NCBI RefSeq assembly: GCF_000718985.1
Contig: NZ_JODL01000027.1
Span: forward strand, 3,903 to 67,902
Origin: Streptomyces megasporus
Lineage (GTDB): Bacteria > Actinomycetota > Actinomycetes > Streptomycetales > Streptomycetaceae
DNA: 64,000 nucleotides
Direction: 5' to 3'
Part shown: positions 63,416 to 64,000 of the stretch, piece by piece
How positions within the stretch are numbered: the first letter of the stretch is position 1
Layout of the letters: each line of letters starts with the position of its first letter
The notes under the pieces: generated by a model
The model's input: the letters and a program-made list of their open reading frames with translations, nothing else
What the model was told of the DNA's origin: nothing
Databases searched by the model: none
Position numbers and translations under genes: made by a program

Positions 63416-64000
63416 ATGGCCGTAGGCGAACCGATGACGAGGACGGCCCCACCCGGGACCGCGCCCCCGACCTCGCGGAAGAGGCGGGCGGGGAGGCTGG
63501 TGGTGAAGTGGCCGACCAGCACCGATCACAAGACGATCGGCACGATGTACCTGGTCACCTCGTTCTTCTTCTTCTGCGTCGGCGGCCTCCTGGCCCTGTT
63601 CATGCGCGCCGAACTGGCCCGTCCGGGACTGCAGATCATGTCGAACGGACAGTTCAACCAGGCGTTCACCATGCACGGCACGATCATGCTGCTGATCTTC
63701 GCCACCCCGCTGTTCTTCGGGTTCGCGAACTGGATCATGCCGCTGCAGATCGGCGTGCCCGACGTGGCGTTCCCGCGGCTGAACATGTTCTCGTACTGGC
63801 TGTACCTGCTCGGTTCGCTGATCACCATCAGCAGCATGTTCACTCCGCAGGGCGCACCCGACTTCGGCTGGACCGCCTACGCTCCCCTGTCCGACACCGT
63901 GCACACCCCGGGCGTGGGAGCGGACCTGTGGATCATGGGCCTGGGCCTGAGCGGCTTCGGCACCATCCTGGGCTCGGTCAACTTCATCACCACGATCATC
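63416..64000 (+). CDS. ctaD: Cytochrome c oxidase subunit I (partial, 3' end off window)
   Basis: The frame starts at the ATG at 63416 after GAGGAGGCGGAAG and is open to the window edge (195 codons). After a 40-residue polar N-terminus it reads [43 protein letters not shown], then [59 protein letters not shown]. The His in FTMHGTIM is the first low-spin heme a ligand. This is the aa3-type terminal oxidase core of the respiratory chain. Its upstream neighbour is not ctaC or a qcr gene, so it may be the second, non-operonic copy found in several Streptomyces. Confidence 0.93.
   Translation, partial: MAVGEPMTRTAPPGTAPPTSRKRRAGRLVVKWPTSTDHKTIGTMYLVTSFFFFCVGGLLALFMRAELARPGLQIMSNGQFNQAFTMHGTIMLLIFATPLFFGFANWIMPLQIGVPDVAFPRLNMFSYWLYLLGSLITISSMFTPQGAPDFGWTAYAPLSDTVHTPGVGADLWIMGLGLSGFGTILGSVNFITTII

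Noticed and set aside
1..64000. tRNA/rRNA genes, insertion sequences, attachment sites, prophage
   Set aside because: I scanned for tRNA-like ends, transposase motifs and terminal inverted repeats and saw none that I could support; gene order is coherent throughout.

Overview
The window is high-GC actinobacterial chromosome, almost certainly from a Streptomyces. The evidence is the very high G+C third-position bias, frequent GTG starts, GTGA/ATGA stop-start overlaps, mycothiol-linked metabolism, DmdR/IdeR-type iron boxes, a two-domain small laccase and a desferrioxamine cluster. I see no tRNA, rRNA, CRISPR, prophage or insertion sequence; it reads as intact chromosome with accessory metabolic islands. 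The genes at both ends (a cupredoxin and a cytochrome oxidase subunit I) are cut by the window edges.

Region 1 (1-12,707). A minus-strand pair encodes a secreted ThuA / PQQ-sugar-dehydrogenase fusion and a secreted cupredoxin. A Tat-exported small laccase diverges from it. Facing the laccase is an eight-gene minus-strand block: MIPS-like synthase, EboC-type UbiA prenyltransferase, TIM-barrel isomerase, EboA, TatD/EboB, EboE, alkaline-phosphatase-fold phosphodiesterase and an exported TIM-barrel protein. Seven of the eight are contiguous or overlapping. This Ebo-type operon is the best candidate here for a poorly described system: Ebo proteins are linked to metabolite export elsewhere, but the substrate of the actinobacterial version is unknown to me.

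Region 2 (12,708-24,647). A sugar-oxidation and uptake block: secreted ThuA-DUF1080 protein, secreted PQQ dehydrogenase with PKD and CBM6-like domains, TIM-barrel isomerase, Gfo/Idh/MocA dehydrogenase, a ribose-type ABC importer and a ROK regulator. A shared 8-7-8 inverted-repeat motif lies upstream of the ROK gene, this PQQ dehydrogenase and the first ThuA-PQQ gene, suggesting one regulon for regions 1 and 2.

Region 3 (24,872-48,137). Mixed metabolism: a YjbR protein; an oxidative uronate module (solute:sodium symporter, 5-dehydro-4-deoxyglucarate dehydratase, uronate dehydrogenase) with shared GTTCA-type operators; an iron-siderophore importer divergent from its binding protein; mycothiol-dependent formaldehyde detoxification; TauE/SafE; a gluconate module (GntR regulator, kinase, permease); and small enzymes including WrbA, a class V aminotransferase and an F420/LLM oxidoreductase. 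A secreted protein with three collagen-like Gly-X-Y tracts stands out.

Region 4 (48,201-63,218). A compact siderophore island: FecE-FecD-FecC importer, divergent DesE-like binding protein, DesF-like reductase, desABCD, an MFS exporter, a penicillin-acylase homologue (desG-like) and a second acyltransferase (desH-like). Iron boxes precede both the importer/desE divergon and desA. The last two genes suggest acyl- or aryl-modified desferrioxamines. The window ends inside ctaD, preceded by a near-perfect palindrome.
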